NCBI RefSeq assembly: GCF_022549775.1
Contig: NZ_JAKZGP010000047.1
Coordinates: forward strand, 1 to 42,187
From: Belliella filtrata
GTDB taxonomy: Bacteria; Bacteroidota; Bacteroidia; Cytophagales; Cyclobacteriaceae
Length of the DNA stretch: 42,187 bases
Reading direction: 5' to 3'
Shown here piece by piece: positions 8,490-16,961 of the stretch (position 1 is its first letter; each line of letters starts with the position of its first letter). A program made the position numbers and the translations under genes. The notes under the pieces were generated by a model. It was not told the origin of the DNA and ran no database searches. It worked only from the letters and a program-made list of their open reading frames with translations.

Positions 8490-8663
8490 ATGGCTAAAAA
8501 ACCCTTTGCCCTAAGACTAGATGAAAAGATGATGCAGGCTGTGGAAAAATGGGCAGAAGACGAATTCCGCAGTACCAATGGCCAAATAGAATGGATCATT
8601 CATGAGGCCTTGAAAAAGGCTAGAAGGATTCAAAGTAAAAATGGTCAAGACAGTAAGTCTTGA
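8490..8663 (+). CDS. Small Arc-like ribbon-helix-helix protein
   Basis: 57 residues from ATG 8490 to TGA 8661-8663. It shows the RHH layout: a short beta strand (KPFALRLD), helix A (EKMMQAVEKWAEDEF), a turn with STNGQ, helix B (IEWIIHEALKKARR) and a basic polar tail. RHH proteins dimerise and bind DNA with the paired beta strands. It lies 31 bases after the SPFH gene on the same strand, and its stop codon lies inside the terminator hairpin, so the two form an operon. From general knowledge an Arc-family small protein often accompanies this SPFH type. It is not accompanied by an obvious toxin gene. Confidence 0.85.
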   Translation: MAKKPFALRLDEKMMQAVEKWAEDEFRSTNGQIEWIIHEALKKARRIQSKNGQDSKS

Positions 8664-8669
8664 CCTTTT
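8643..8669. terminator. Bidirectional terminator between the RHH gene and tolC
   Basis: Perfect 9-bp stem GGTCAAGAC / GTCTTGACC with loop AGTAA. T-rich tracts follow on both strands (TTTT on plus, ATTTTTAC on minus). The stem contains the last codons and stop of the RHH gene and sits 4 bases from the end of the convergent tolC-type gene. Confidence 0.85.
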
Positions 8670-8672
8670 CTA

Positions 8673-10157
8673 TTAATCTTCATTCTCCGGATTGTACAAT
8701 AGCCTATTGTTTTCAAAATCATAAAGTGTAAGTGCCCTCATCTCATAGTAAGCATACCAATAATCTCTTAATGACTGAATATATGCTCTTCTATTACTAT
8801 CTTTTTCTTGCTGAGCGATATTCAGATCGGTGATCGTTACATTCCCATTTTGATACCTACCCAATGATATTTCGTATCTTTTCTCTGCCACTTGGTCCGA
8901 CACTTTGGTGATCTCCATCCTGTCTTTAAGCATTTCAAAATTCTTGACTTTGGTGTAGATCAATTGCTCAAAATCAATTACTTCCTGATCTATTTCATAT
9001 TCAATAAGCTTTTTTGCTGCTTTTGCTTGTCCCATTCTAGCTTTGTTTCTTCCCCAATCCAATACTGGAATATAAAACCCAAGATTCACCAAGGTTTGTC
9101 GATTTGGATCAGTATAAAGATCTCTCCAATCTAAGCCAGCATTATTAAGTCCATAAGAAGCATTGATAGTCATATCGAATCTCTGTCCTCTTGCTCTTGC
9201 GATTTCTGCATCTCCCTCTATTCTTCTTCTTTCGAACCCTAGCGCTGCAGCCCTATTTTGATATGCTCTTTCTAAGGCCTCATCCACTGGCACTTTGAAA
9301 TCAGGAATTTCCTTAGGTATTACAAGTGCAAGATTGGTGGCCTCATTAAGACCAACAAAAGACTTTAAGCGAAGAGATCGCTCCTCCATATCAAGTCTGG
9401 CCTGTGCAAGCTGCTGCTTTGCTTGTAGTACTTGAAGCTCCACCTGAAGCAATTTATCTTCATAGGTCATCCCGATATTGTACCTACCTTGTTCTATTTT
9501 AAAAATATCTTCAGTATTTTTCAAGTTTAGTGATGAAATCTCCAAATTCACCTGAGCCTCTAAGTAATCAAAAAACAAACTGGTCACAGTCCTACTGACC
9601 CCCTCCATTGCTTCTACAAATTCTCTTTTACTTTCTTCGTACCTTAATGGTTCAATCATCTTATCCCATTTCAATCGGTTAAAATTGAAAATCGGTTGAC
9701 TTAGCCTTACATTGACAGGTACACCTGTCCATTGTGTTCTAGGGACACCCTGCGGCGCTAAGAAGTTATCAAACCTATTAGTCGATGAATTGACAGAAAT
9801 AATCCCCCCCGTAGCCGCTATTTCCTGCTGAACACCAAGCTCAACATCCATCAAATTCTGTCTGATCTGACGAGGAATAAAAGTACCATCTGGTTGCTCT
9901 ACATTATTGAAGGCTTGTGTAAAGCCAGGTATTGTCCCCCCTAGCCTCAATTGAGGGTTATAGTTTGACCTAAAAAGCCTATACTGCCAGTACCTATTTT
10001 CTCGCTGAGTCTCTACCCTTAGTGCTGCGGGAGATTGTGCTTTTGCCCTATTCACAACTTGATCAAGTGAATATTCTACCTGCTGTTGGGCGTTACTTAT
10101 GTGACCAGTAAGAGACAATCCTACTATAAAAAGGCAAAGAGATAATTTTCTATTCAT
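8673..10157 (-). CDS. TolC family outer-membrane efflux protein
   Basis: Outer-membrane channel of a tripartite export system. Signal peptide at about 1-23 (cleavage near SNA-QQ). The mature part has two repeats of the long-helix, beta-strand TolC pattern, with extended amphipathic helices rich in Q, A, R and E (for example about 235-265 and 300-320), and the length (494) is usual. It is the last gene of the adaptor-permease-TolC operon and overlaps the permease by 8 bases. The substrate cannot be read. Confidence 0.93.
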   Translation of the reverse strand: MNRKLSLCLFIVGLSLTGHISNAQQQVEYSLDQVVNRAKAQSPAALRVETQRENRYWQYRLFRSNYNPQLRLGGTIPGFTQAFNNVEQPDGTFIPRQIRQNLMDVELGVQQEIAATGGIISVNSSTNRFDNFLAPQGVPRTQWTGVPVNVRLSQPIFNFNRLKWDKMIEPLRYEESKREFVEAMEGVSRTVTSLFFDYLEAQVNLEISSLNLKNTEDIFKIEQGRYNIGMTYEDKLLQVELQVLQAKQQLAQARLDMEERSLRLKSFVGLNEATNLALVIPKEIPDFKVPVDEALERAYQNRAAALGFERRRIEGDAEIARARGQRFDMTINASYGLNNAGLDWRDLYTDPNRQTLVNLGFYIPVLDWGRNKARMGQAKAAKKLIEYEIDQEVIDFEQLIYTKVKNFEMLKDRMEITKVSDQVAEKRYEISLGRYQNGNVTITDLNIAQQEKDSNRRAYIQSLRDYWYAYYEMRALTLYDFENNRLLYNPENED

Positions 10158-11478
10158 ATCGTAAAGAAGTTATTGGATCCTGACTAGCAGCTTTCTGAGC
10201 TGGAGCAATTCCGAAAATCAAACCCACTGTAGCCGCTACTCCAAAAGATAAAATGATAGATGACAAGGAAACAACTGTAGGGAAATCCCCAAACACTGAT
10301 ACCAAATAAGCTAACACTACTCCCAAAATGACACCTATCAATCCCCCAGACACACTAATCATCACTGATTCGAAAAGGAACTGATTGACAATATCGGATT
10401 TTTTTGCTCCCAACGAAAGCCTTAGGCCAATTTCTTTTATTCTTTCCATTACAGAGGCCAGCATGATATTCATAATGCCTATCCCTCCCACTAGAAGTGA
10501 GATACCCGCTATGGCTCCAAGTACAATATTGAATATATTTTGAGTACGCTGCTGCTGCTTAAGCAAAAGTTCTGGAATTGTAATTTCAAAATCTACAACA
10601 CCATTGTGACTTCTTGCTAATAGCTTTGAAATCACCTCTGCTGTTGGTTTCAGTGACTCACTTTCCTTTACCTGTACAACGAGTTTGTCTATCTGGTGAT
10701 AGTTAGCATTCCTTTGGTTGCCAGAACCTTCTTCTAGGTCATAGCTAGTTACCAAATCTCTATTTTTAAACCTTATCAACATGCTTTGGATTGGTACATA
10801 CACATCCATGTTGAAATCCCTAATTCCGAGTTTAGAAATACTCTGCTCTGAGACCAAGCGCTCTTCCATGACACCTATGATTTCAAGCCATTGATTCCCA
10901 CTTTTGATCCGTTTACCTATAGGGTTTTCTTTAGGGAAAAACCTTCTTTGCACAGCCTTCCCTATGATACATACAGGATCGCCATTTATTTGATTTGACT
11001 TACTGAAATGCTTACCGTCTTCCAATCTAAAATCTAGTACTTCAAAATAAGAAGGCTTGATCCCTACTAGCTTGGCCGACCGTCTAACTCCACCATACAC
11101 CATGTGCGTTTCGAGGACAATCTCGGGACTAAGTTGCTGAATTCCATGAATTGTCTCTTCGATAGATTCTACATCAAGCAATCTTAACCCCGGCGAAAAT
11201 CTCTTCCGCTCACTTTCAAGATCACTTTGCTCATCCACGCTTTCTTCCACTTGCTCAATGATTGGCTCTATCACAATATTATTCACCCCCACCAATTTAA
11301 TCTGCTCCATGATCTCTTGCTGGGCACCATTCCCGATTGCCAGCATGGCTATAACTGCTGCTACACCAAAAATAATCCCTAGGGCTGTAAGAAATGATCT
11401 CAACCTATTTGCAACCACAGCTTCCAAAGCAATGGAAAAATTGGCCAACAACCTTTCATCTATCACAGGTTTTTTCAC
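10150..11478 (-). CDS. MacB-type ABC transporter permease (no ATPase domain)
   Basis: Membrane subunit of a MacB-like exporter or mechanotransmission system. Seen: an N-terminal membrane helix (about 25-50, RLRSFLTALGIIFGVAAVIAM), a large periplasmic MacB_PCD domain (about 55-300), then an FtsX domain with three helices at the C-terminus (about 315-440) including the conserved VMERIKEIGLRLSLGAKKSDI. Canonical MacB carries an N-terminal ATPase; here it is absent and no ATPase gene lies in the operon. The start is GTG (11476-11478), overlapping the adaptor's TGA as GTGA, which implies translational coupling. Its ATPase must be encoded elsewhere if the system is active. Confidence 0.92.
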   Translation of the reverse strand: MKKPVIDERLLANFSIALEAVVANRLRSFLTALGIIFGVAAVIAMLAIGNGAQQEIMEQIKLVGVNNIVIEPIIEQVEESVDEQSDLESERKRFSPGLRLLDVESIEETIHGIQQLSPEIVLETHMVYGGVRRSAKLVGIKPSYFEVLDFRLEDGKHFSKSNQINGDPVCIIGKAVQRRFFPKENPIGKRIKSGNQWLEIIGVMEERLVSEQSISKLGIRDFNMDVYVPIQSMLIRFKNRDLVTSYDLEEGSGNQRNANYHQIDKLVVQVKESESLKPTAEVISKLLARSHNGVVDFEITIPELLLKQQQRTQNIFNIVLGAIAGISLLVGGIGIMNIMLASVMERIKEIGLRLSLGAKKSDIVNQFLFESVMISVSGGLIGVILGVVLAYLVSVFGDFPTVVSLSSIILSFGVAATVGLIFGIAPAQKAASQDPITSLRYE

Positions 11479-12821
11479 GGTCTCTCCCTCCTTCTCTCTC
11501 CTCTAGGTCTATTCGGTCTTTCATTTCCTGATTCTTCCTCTAGAACATCTGGCTCAGCAATCTGCCTGCGCTTTCCTTCCAGCTCCGGCAGCAATTTGAC
11601 TGGAGAATCTTTGGCCCATGAAGGGGTAGATAGATATACCCGATCTCCTGTTTTTATTCCGGCTTCGATGACGATATCATTCATGTTTGAAGTCCCAAGA
11701 AGAACTTCTTGCTTGGTACCATTTTTCAAGAAAACATAATTTATACTGTCATTTTGGACATTTATCGCTTCCAATGGAACATAACTCACGTCTTCCAATC
11801 GATCTACTACAATATTATTACTCGTAGTCATGGCTGGCCTTAAGGTATTATCGCTCTCATTGACCTCTATCACTACTTCGAATACCTTAGCATCAGAATT
11901 TGGACGTTGCTGACCGATATTGGCTACTCTTGTGACTTTGCCTGTCAACTTTTTGTCAGGAAAAGCATCTAATCCTATCTCCACTTCCTGACCTGCTTTT
12001 ATTTTTCGAATATCTACTTCATTGATGTAGGTCACACTTCTCATTCTAGAAAGATCCGGCAAAGTTGCAACTACAGGATTCCAAGCACTCACTTGAGATC
12101 CAGCCTTGACCTTACCTCCTCGCATAGCCTGATAGATTACCATACCATTTTGAGGGGCTGTCACTGTAAATTTCTCCAAGACTTCCCTCATCTGTACCAG
12201 CTCATTCTCATTTTCCCTTACTCGAGCAGCCACTTCTACCATCCTTGCTCTCTCCTGAAGTCTTTTCACCCTGTAGCGATCTTTTGCTTGCTCTAGATCT
12301 CTCTCGGCCTTTTCTAAATTATATTCATTTTGCTTGATGATCGCAGGTGGCTCATACTGTGATTGCTCAAGAACCAATTGCCGTTCTTGAACACCATATT
12401 CTAGATTTGTAATATTGTCACGCTCTTGCCTCAAGACCAAAGATGTATCTAATTGAATCTGCTCATATTGGGCTTTGCTCTGCTCAAGATCCAGTCTCTT
12501 ATCCTCAATTCTCCCAAAAAGCTCTGACTTATCAAGCTCTGCAATAAAATCTCCTTGTCTTACTACTGTCCCTTCATCAACCATACTTTCTATAGTGATA
12601 TTATTCACTCTGAATCTCCTCGCCTCCACAGGACCCAAGACCTCCACAGAGTTCAATGCTTCCAATTCGCCTGAACTGGTGATCTCAACTTTAAAGCTTC
12701 CATGCTTCACATCTGCCATAATATCGAACGTCTCCCCCACAGAACTTGACAAAAACCGCCATAGAAAGATCAAAACAATCAAAGCTATACCAAAACTGAT
12801 ATATAATTTTCTATTTTTCAT
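11475..12821 (-). CDS. HlyD/MacA-type periplasmic adaptor protein
   Basis: Membrane fusion protein linking the permease to TolC. Seen from ATG 12821: one N-terminal membrane helix (about 5-23), a first half lipoyl/beta-barrel strand set (VEITSSGELEALNSVEV), a long alpha-hairpin coiled coil (about 90-195, rich in Q, E and R), the second lipoyl half (FTVTAPQNGMVIYQ), beta-barrel and membrane-proximal domains, and an Arg/Glu-rich disordered tail. A longer reading would need a TTG start at 12845; the ATG directly before the hydrophobic helix is preferred. First gene of the three-gene export operon. Confidence 0.93.
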   Translation of the reverse strand: MKNRKLYISFGIALIVLIFLWRFLSSSVGETFDIMADVKHGSFKVEITSSGELEALNSVEVLGPVEARRFRVNNITIESMVDEGTVVRQGDFIAELDKSELFGRIEDKRLDLEQSKAQYEQIQLDTSLVLRQERDNITNLEYGVQERQLVLEQSQYEPPAIIKQNEYNLEKAERDLEQAKDRYRVKRLQERARMVEVAARVRENENELVQMREVLEKFTVTAPQNGMVIYQAMRGGKVKAGSQVSAWNPVVATLPDLSRMRSVTYINEVDIRKIKAGQEVEIGLDAFPDKKLTGKVTRVANIGQQRPNSDAKVFEVVIEVNESDNTLRPAMTTSNNIVVDRLEDVSYVPLEAINVQNDSINYVFLKNGTKQEVLLGTSNMNDIVIEAGIKTGDRVYLSTPSWAKDSPVKLLPELEGKRRQIAEPDVLEEESGNERPNRPRGERRRERP

Positions 12822-13189
12822 TCTAAAATTTTTAGTAATTGACAATTACAAAATTAATATTTCGAAAATCCAAAGTTTACCCAATGAGCATTTTATACTA
12901 CCATTAACATAAAACTTAATAAGGCATCAACATTGATTTAAACTTTTAGATATTATTGCAAAAAAGGATCAACCGAAACTGCATCAAACCTAAATCTTAT
13001 TTCTTTGATGAAGCTTATACCAAAACGATTGAATATCAATACCTGAGCCACAAAAACAAAACTAAATTTCGCTTCTTAAGAATAGTATACAAACTCAATT
13101 TTGACAATAACAATCAAATCTTATCAGCCATTGACACATCTTTGAGTATCTTGCAAAAAATAAAAATGAACAATATCAAAATTGCATAA
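12822..13189. other. Intergenic region without a supported gene
   Basis: AT-rich spacer between the divergent export operon and the methyltransferase gene. A 77-codon open frame (12956-13189) begins with TTG, is rich in N and K, matches no family I know and is not accepted as a gene. Promoters for both directions must lie here, but I could not identify them. Confidence 0.5.
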
Positions 13190-13951
13190 ATGAAGTCAAT
13201 CATCAGCTTCGTCATCCGATATATTCCTAGAAAATACCTGCAGTTGGTATCTCACTTTTTTTTGAGAGTGCTGGCCATTTTTTACCAAGGAAATAAAGTC
13301 ACTTGCAACGTGTGTGGAAGTCATTTTAGAAAGTTTCTACCTTATGGAAGAAAAGCAAGAGAAAATGCCCTCTGCCCAAATTGTCTTGCCCTTGAAAGAC
13401 ACAGGCTGATGTGGCTTTTTTTACAAAAAGAAACCCAGTTCTTCAACAAGCCTCTCAAGGTACTTCACATAGCACCAGAGCTTTGCTTTATTGACAGCAT
13501 GAATAAATTACCCAATTTGGAATACATCACTGGTGATATAGAATCTCCTCTAGCCAAAGTAAAAATGGATGTTCACCAAATCCCATTTGAGGCAAACACC
13601 TTCGATGTGGTATTTTGTAATCATGTCATGGAGCATGTAGAAGACGATATTTTAGCCTGCCAAGAAATCAATCGTGTACTAAAAAACACAGGCTGGGGAA
13701 TCATCCAATCACCAGTATACGATCTACCTTCAACTATCGAAGACAAATCTATCACTGATCCAGCTATGCGTGAAAAACTTTTCGGACAGAGAGACCATGT
13801 TCGAAAATATGGCAATGATTACGCAAGCAGACTGAGTCAATCTGGTCTAAAAGTAAGTGAGAATCACTTCGTAAAATCTCTAAGCAAGGAAGTTGTTTCT
13901 AAATATGCCTTACCAAAAGATGAAGTAATCTTCTTCTGCGAAAAAGGATAA
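13190..13951 (+). CDS. Class I SAM-dependent methyltransferase with Cys cluster
   Basis: 253 residues. A possible zinc-binding cluster, CNVCG then CPNC (about 40-66), follows a hydrophobic N-terminus and resembles the small knuckle in some bacterial methyltransferases of glycan-related loci. The core SAM fold follows: LHIAPELCF motif I-like strand, the VFCNHVMEHVEDD motif around 145-157 and NRVLKNTGWGIIQSP. The substrate is unknown; the neighbouring glycosyltransferases hint at surface glycan modification, but they are on the opposite strand. Its stop is one base from the stop of the convergent glycosyltransferase gene, leaving no room for a separate terminator. Confidence 0.85.
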   Translation: MKSIISFVIRYIPRKYLQLVSHFFLRVLAIFYQGNKVTCNVCGSHFRKFLPYGRKARENALCPNCLALERHRLMWLFLQKETQFFNKPLKVLHIAPELCFIDSMNKLPNLEYITGDIESPLAKVKMDVHQIPFEANTFDVVFCNHVMEHVEDDILACQEINRVLKNTGWGIIQSPVYDLPSTIEDKSITDPAMREKLFGQRDHVRKYGNDYASRLSQSGLKVSENHFVKSLSKEVVSKYALPKDEVIFFCEKG

Positions 13952-13952
13952 A

Positions 13953-14921
13953 TTAACCTTTCGTTTTCTTCACAAACCATTCGCATAGCAAACCTAATCC
14001 ATAGGCACTGAGCTGACCAAATGAAGTAATTACAGCCAAAAAACCGACAAATAAAGATTGATTAGCCACAGTAGCACTGATCAAAATAGCCACCAGCCAA
14101 AGTATCAAAATAATATTATTGATACTTGCTAGCCAAAACAAAGGCAATAGCACATTGAAAACTATAGTAACGATCCAAAAAACAAGAAAAAACAAAGGCA
14201 ATAGGTGTACCATCTTCACCGCATCAGGGTGATATCTGCTTATATTTATTCTATTCCTACCAAAAGAAAAACTTTGCTTGAAAAATGAAGTAAGGGTACT
14301 TTTTCTGTTATGATAGACAAAAGCCTCTTCGACCAACTCAAGCTTATAGCCCAACTTTTTCAATCGAATACTCAATTCTATATCCTCTCCCTTATTTGGA
14401 TCAATAAATCCACCAGATGCCATGAAAGCATTTTTTGTCAAGCCCATGTTATACCCTCTTGCTTGGTATTTTGCAGGATCCTTTAATTTGCCCCTTATCC
14501 CGCCAGTGGTCAAAAATGAAGTCATACTGTAATTCATGGCTTTTTGCAACATCGAGAACTCGCTGGATGCTGCATCAGGACCTCCAAATGCATCAAGGCT
14601 TCTACTTTCAATAGCTAGTTTTAGAGCTTTGAAATAGCCCGTTGGTATAATGCAGTCGGAGTCGAACATTACAAAAAAATCTCCTGCTGCCTTTTCCATA
14701 CCAAAGTTTCTTGCAAAGCCCTGACCTCGGTTCTCTATGAAGAAATACTTTAGGTTCAACCTGTCTGAATATGCTCTCACAATTAGCTCACACCTTACAG
14801 AAGAACCATCTTCTACAATAATAACCTCAAAGGGCATTAGTTCTTGAATCACCAAGCTCTCTAATAAAGCATCAATTTCTTCAGGCCTGTTATATACTGG
14901 TATGATTACACTGAATTGCAT
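13953..14921 (-). CDS. Family 2 glycosyltransferase with C-terminal membrane helices
   Basis: Inverting GT-A glycosyltransferase. Seen: FSVIIPVYNRPEEID at the N-terminus, the nucleotide-sugar DSDC motif (about 92-95), an acceptor region KGEDIELSIRLKKLGY (ED motif), and three or four hydrophobic helices from about 230 onward. A longer reading starts at a TTG at 14924; the ATG at 14919-14921 gives the normal family start and overlaps the upstream gene's TGA by one base (TGATG), showing tight coupling. Donor and acceptor are unknown. It probably acts at the inner membrane in surface-glycan synthesis. Confidence 0.9.
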   Translation of the reverse strand: MQFSVIIPVYNRPEEIDALLESLVIQELMPFEVIIVEDGSSVRCELIVRAYSDRLNLKYFFIENRGQGFARNFGMEKAAGDFFVMFDSDCIIPTGYFKALKLAIESRSLDAFGGPDAASSEFSMLQKAMNYSMTSFLTTGGIRGKLKDPAKYQARGYNMGLTKNAFMASGGFIDPNKGEDIELSIRLKKLGYKLELVEEAFVYHNRKSTLTSFFKQSFSFGRNRINISRYHPDAVKMVHLLPLFFLVFWIVTIVFNVLLPLFWLASINNIILILWLVAILISATVANQSLFVGFLAVITSFGQLSAYGLGLLCEWFVKKTKG

Positions 14922-15883
14922 CAATCTTCTAGGTTCACTTGATCACTGATATTGTAATCTGCTTTTCGTGAATTGTTGGAAGTCATCATCTCCGATATGA
15001 ATCCAGTCAAAAACAACTGAACACCTACGATCAAAGCCACTAAGGCCAAGAAAAACAGAGGCTGATCTGTAATTTCCCTTACTTTGCTTCCTTGGTAGAG
15101 ACCATATACTTTTTGAAAAATAAGCCAAATCGTAATCAAAAAACCAGACATAAACGAAACTGTACCTAGCGTCCCGAAGAAGTGCATAGGTTTTTTCTTG
15201 TATCGATTCACAAATGACACTGAGATCAAATCTAAGAATCCATTGAGAAACCTTTCGAGTCCAAACTTAGTCACCCCATATTTTCGAGCCCTGTGTTCGA
15301 CTACTTTTTCACCGATCTTAGTATATCCATTCCACTTTGCTATTAGTGGAATGTAACGATGCATCTCTCCATAGATATGAATATTTTTGACCACTTTGAG
15401 TTTATAAGCTTTCAATCCACAGTTGAAGTCGTGCAATTTAATTCCGGATATCCACCTGGTTACGCCATTGAAAAACTTGGAAGGTATAGTCTTAGAGATA
15501 GGATCATAGCGCTTTTTCTTCCAGCCTGACACCACATCGTAACCCTCCTCCACAATCATGTGATATAGTTCCGGGATCTCATCTGGGCTATCTTGGAGAT
15601 CTGCATCCATGGTAATCACTACTTCACCAGAAGCTTTGCTGAATGCCATATCTAGTGCTGCTGATTTACCATAATTCCGAGTGAAATTCACTCCTTTTAT
15701 AGCTGGATTCAAGGAAGCTAGCCGCTGAATCTCCGACCAAGAACCATCAGTACTTCCATCATTGACAAAGATTATTTCATAAGAAAAGCCGTGGTCATTG
15801 ACGACCCGGCTGATCCAATTACTCAATTCTGGTAAAGACTCCTGCTCATTGAAAACAGGGACAACAATGGAAATTTGAGTCAT
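14921..15883 (-). CDS. Family 2 glycosyltransferase, DPM1/ArnC/GtrB-like
   Basis: 320 residues with the polyprenyl-phosphate sugar transferase layout: ISIVVPVFNEQESLPEL at the start, FVNDGSTDGSW, the metal-binding TMDADLQDSPDEIP (about 88-101), a hydrophobic RYIPLIAKWNGY segment, and two membrane helices (about 232-255 and 270-300). Such enzymes typically load a sugar on undecaprenyl phosphate for transfer across the membrane. The next gene encodes a second family 2 enzyme in overlapping frame. Upstream lie two DUF4199 genes 9 bases away, so all belong to one likely operon with the dihydroorotase homologue. Confidence 0.92.
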   Translation of the reverse strand: MTQISIVVPVFNEQESLPELSNWISRVVNDHGFSYEIIFVNDGSTDGSWSEIQRLASLNPAIKGVNFTRNYGKSAALDMAFSKASGEVVITMDADLQDSPDEIPELYHMIVEEGYDVVSGWKKKRYDPISKTIPSKFFNGVTRWISGIKLHDFNCGLKAYKLKVVKNIHIYGEMHRYIPLIAKWNGYTKIGEKVVEHRARKYGVTKFGLERFLNGFLDLISVSFVNRYKKKPMHFFGTLGTVSFMSGFLITIWLIFQKVYGLYQGSKVREITDQPLFFLALVALIVGVQLFLTGFISEMMTSNNSRKADYNISDQVNLED

Positions 15884-15892
15884 TTTTTTTGA

Positions 15893-16438
15893 TTAATAAT
15901 CTAAAGATTTATCTCTCTTCTTCAATATAGCACCAAGAATCAAAGCTATTATTGCATAGCCTATAAGCATAAATAGCTGACCTTTCAGCATACCCAAAGG
16001 TGTGAAGCCATCTGCAACAGACTTTCTCATCTCATCAATCTGATCACTAGTCATGGCATCTGCCACACCAAAACTTTCCATCATAGCCATACTTTTTTCT
16101 AATGTTGCATCAGCCATCACTCCTGGCAAAGCTGGATCTACCACAAAATACAAAATCATCATGCCTGCAACACTTATCAACGCACCAACTACTAAGGTAA
16201 CGAATGAAAAATTGAAAGCTGCACCAAACTCCATATAACCCCCGATTGATTTTCGGTATTGAATACCGAAATAAATCACTAAACCTAGAGAAACTACAAG
16301 AGAAACAACTTGAAATAGCGTGCTTACCAGCTGCTCTGCACCCAGAAAATAAAAGACAAAAGTTAAGATTATAGATACAATACCAAGTATCAATCCTGCA
16401 TTGACACCTGCTTTAAACGGTGTTTGTTTTGGTTCCAT
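15893..16438 (-). CDS. DUF4199 membrane protein (copy 2)
   Basis: 181 residues with four hydrophobic helices (about 12-32, 38-58, 70-100 and 150-170) and a Met-rich extracytoplasmic loop between the third and fourth, the DUF4199 pattern (small Bacteroidota membrane proteins, role unknown). It is a paralogue of the preceding gene, 7 bases downstream of it, and 9 bases upstream of the glycosyltransferase gene. The constant company of glycosyltransferases here suggests a role in envelope biogenesis, but that is guilt by association only. Confidence 0.85.
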   Translation of the reverse strand: MEPKQTPFKAGVNAGLILGIVSIILTFVFYFLGAEQLVSTLFQVVSLVVSLGLVIYFGIQYRKSIGGYMEFGAAFNFSFVTLVVGALISVAGMMILYFVVDPALPGVMADATLEKSMAMMESFGVADAMTSDQIDEMRKSVADGFTPLGMLKGQLFMLIGYAIIALILGAILKKRDKSLDY

Positions 16439-16445
16439 ATTTATG

Positions 16446-16961
16446 TTAGTTTAAATTTCTTCTCAAAATAATGGAAATTATGATCGTAAAAAATAGTCCA
16501 AACACAATTTTCCAAATAAAATCGTTCAAAGTTATATTCACAACTGTAAGTTCACTGATACTTTGATAAGTTCTATCAAATACTTCTTGCCCATATTGTT
16601 CTATGGTAAAATCTTTTTTATCAGCTGTAATCAGCAGTTTATTCTCTTTGATAATCTCAAAAAGTGAAGGGGCTAGATATAACCCTACTGTGATGCCAAC
16701 AAAAGAAACCAAAGCATTGGTGAAATACACTACAAAGCCGACTGTCATGCCTTCAGCAAAACTCAGGTGATTGTCATTGAACTTCCATCTGATGAAATAC
16801 AGCGCCGCCCCAACAAATAAGGGCACAGTCACAAAACTAAATAACTGACTCGATAAGGTAGGATCCTGCTCAAGAAACAAACCAATACCAAAGAATGCTA
16901 AAATAGAAAACGCTGCGCCTAGTAGCCCTATTTGAATCGCGTATGAGAAGTATTTAGACAT
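16446..16961 (-). CDS. DUF4199 membrane protein (copy 1)
   Basis: 171 residues with four predicted membrane helices (about 8-30, 37-58, 68-95 and 148-168) and a polar loop rich in K, E and D between the last two. Same architecture as the following gene, so the pair looks like a tandem duplication. Its ATG overlaps the dihydroorotase homologue's TAA by one base (TAATG). No catalytic motif is visible. Confidence 0.83.
   Translation of the reverse strand: MSKYFSYAIQIGLLGAAFSILAFFGIGLFLEQDPTLSSQLFSFVTVPLFVGAALYFIRWKFNDNHLSFAEGMTVGFVVYFTNALVSFVGITVGLYLAPSLFEIIKENKLLITADKKDFTIEQYGQEVFDRTYQSISELTVVNITLNDFIWKIVFGLFFTIIISIILRRNLN

Noticed and set aside
12956-13189. 77-codon open frame ending right at the methyltransferase ATG
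   Set aside because: It begins with TTG, is dominated by N, K and I as expected of AT-rich noncoding DNA, has no domain, signal or conserved look, and its only early Met codons are near the end.
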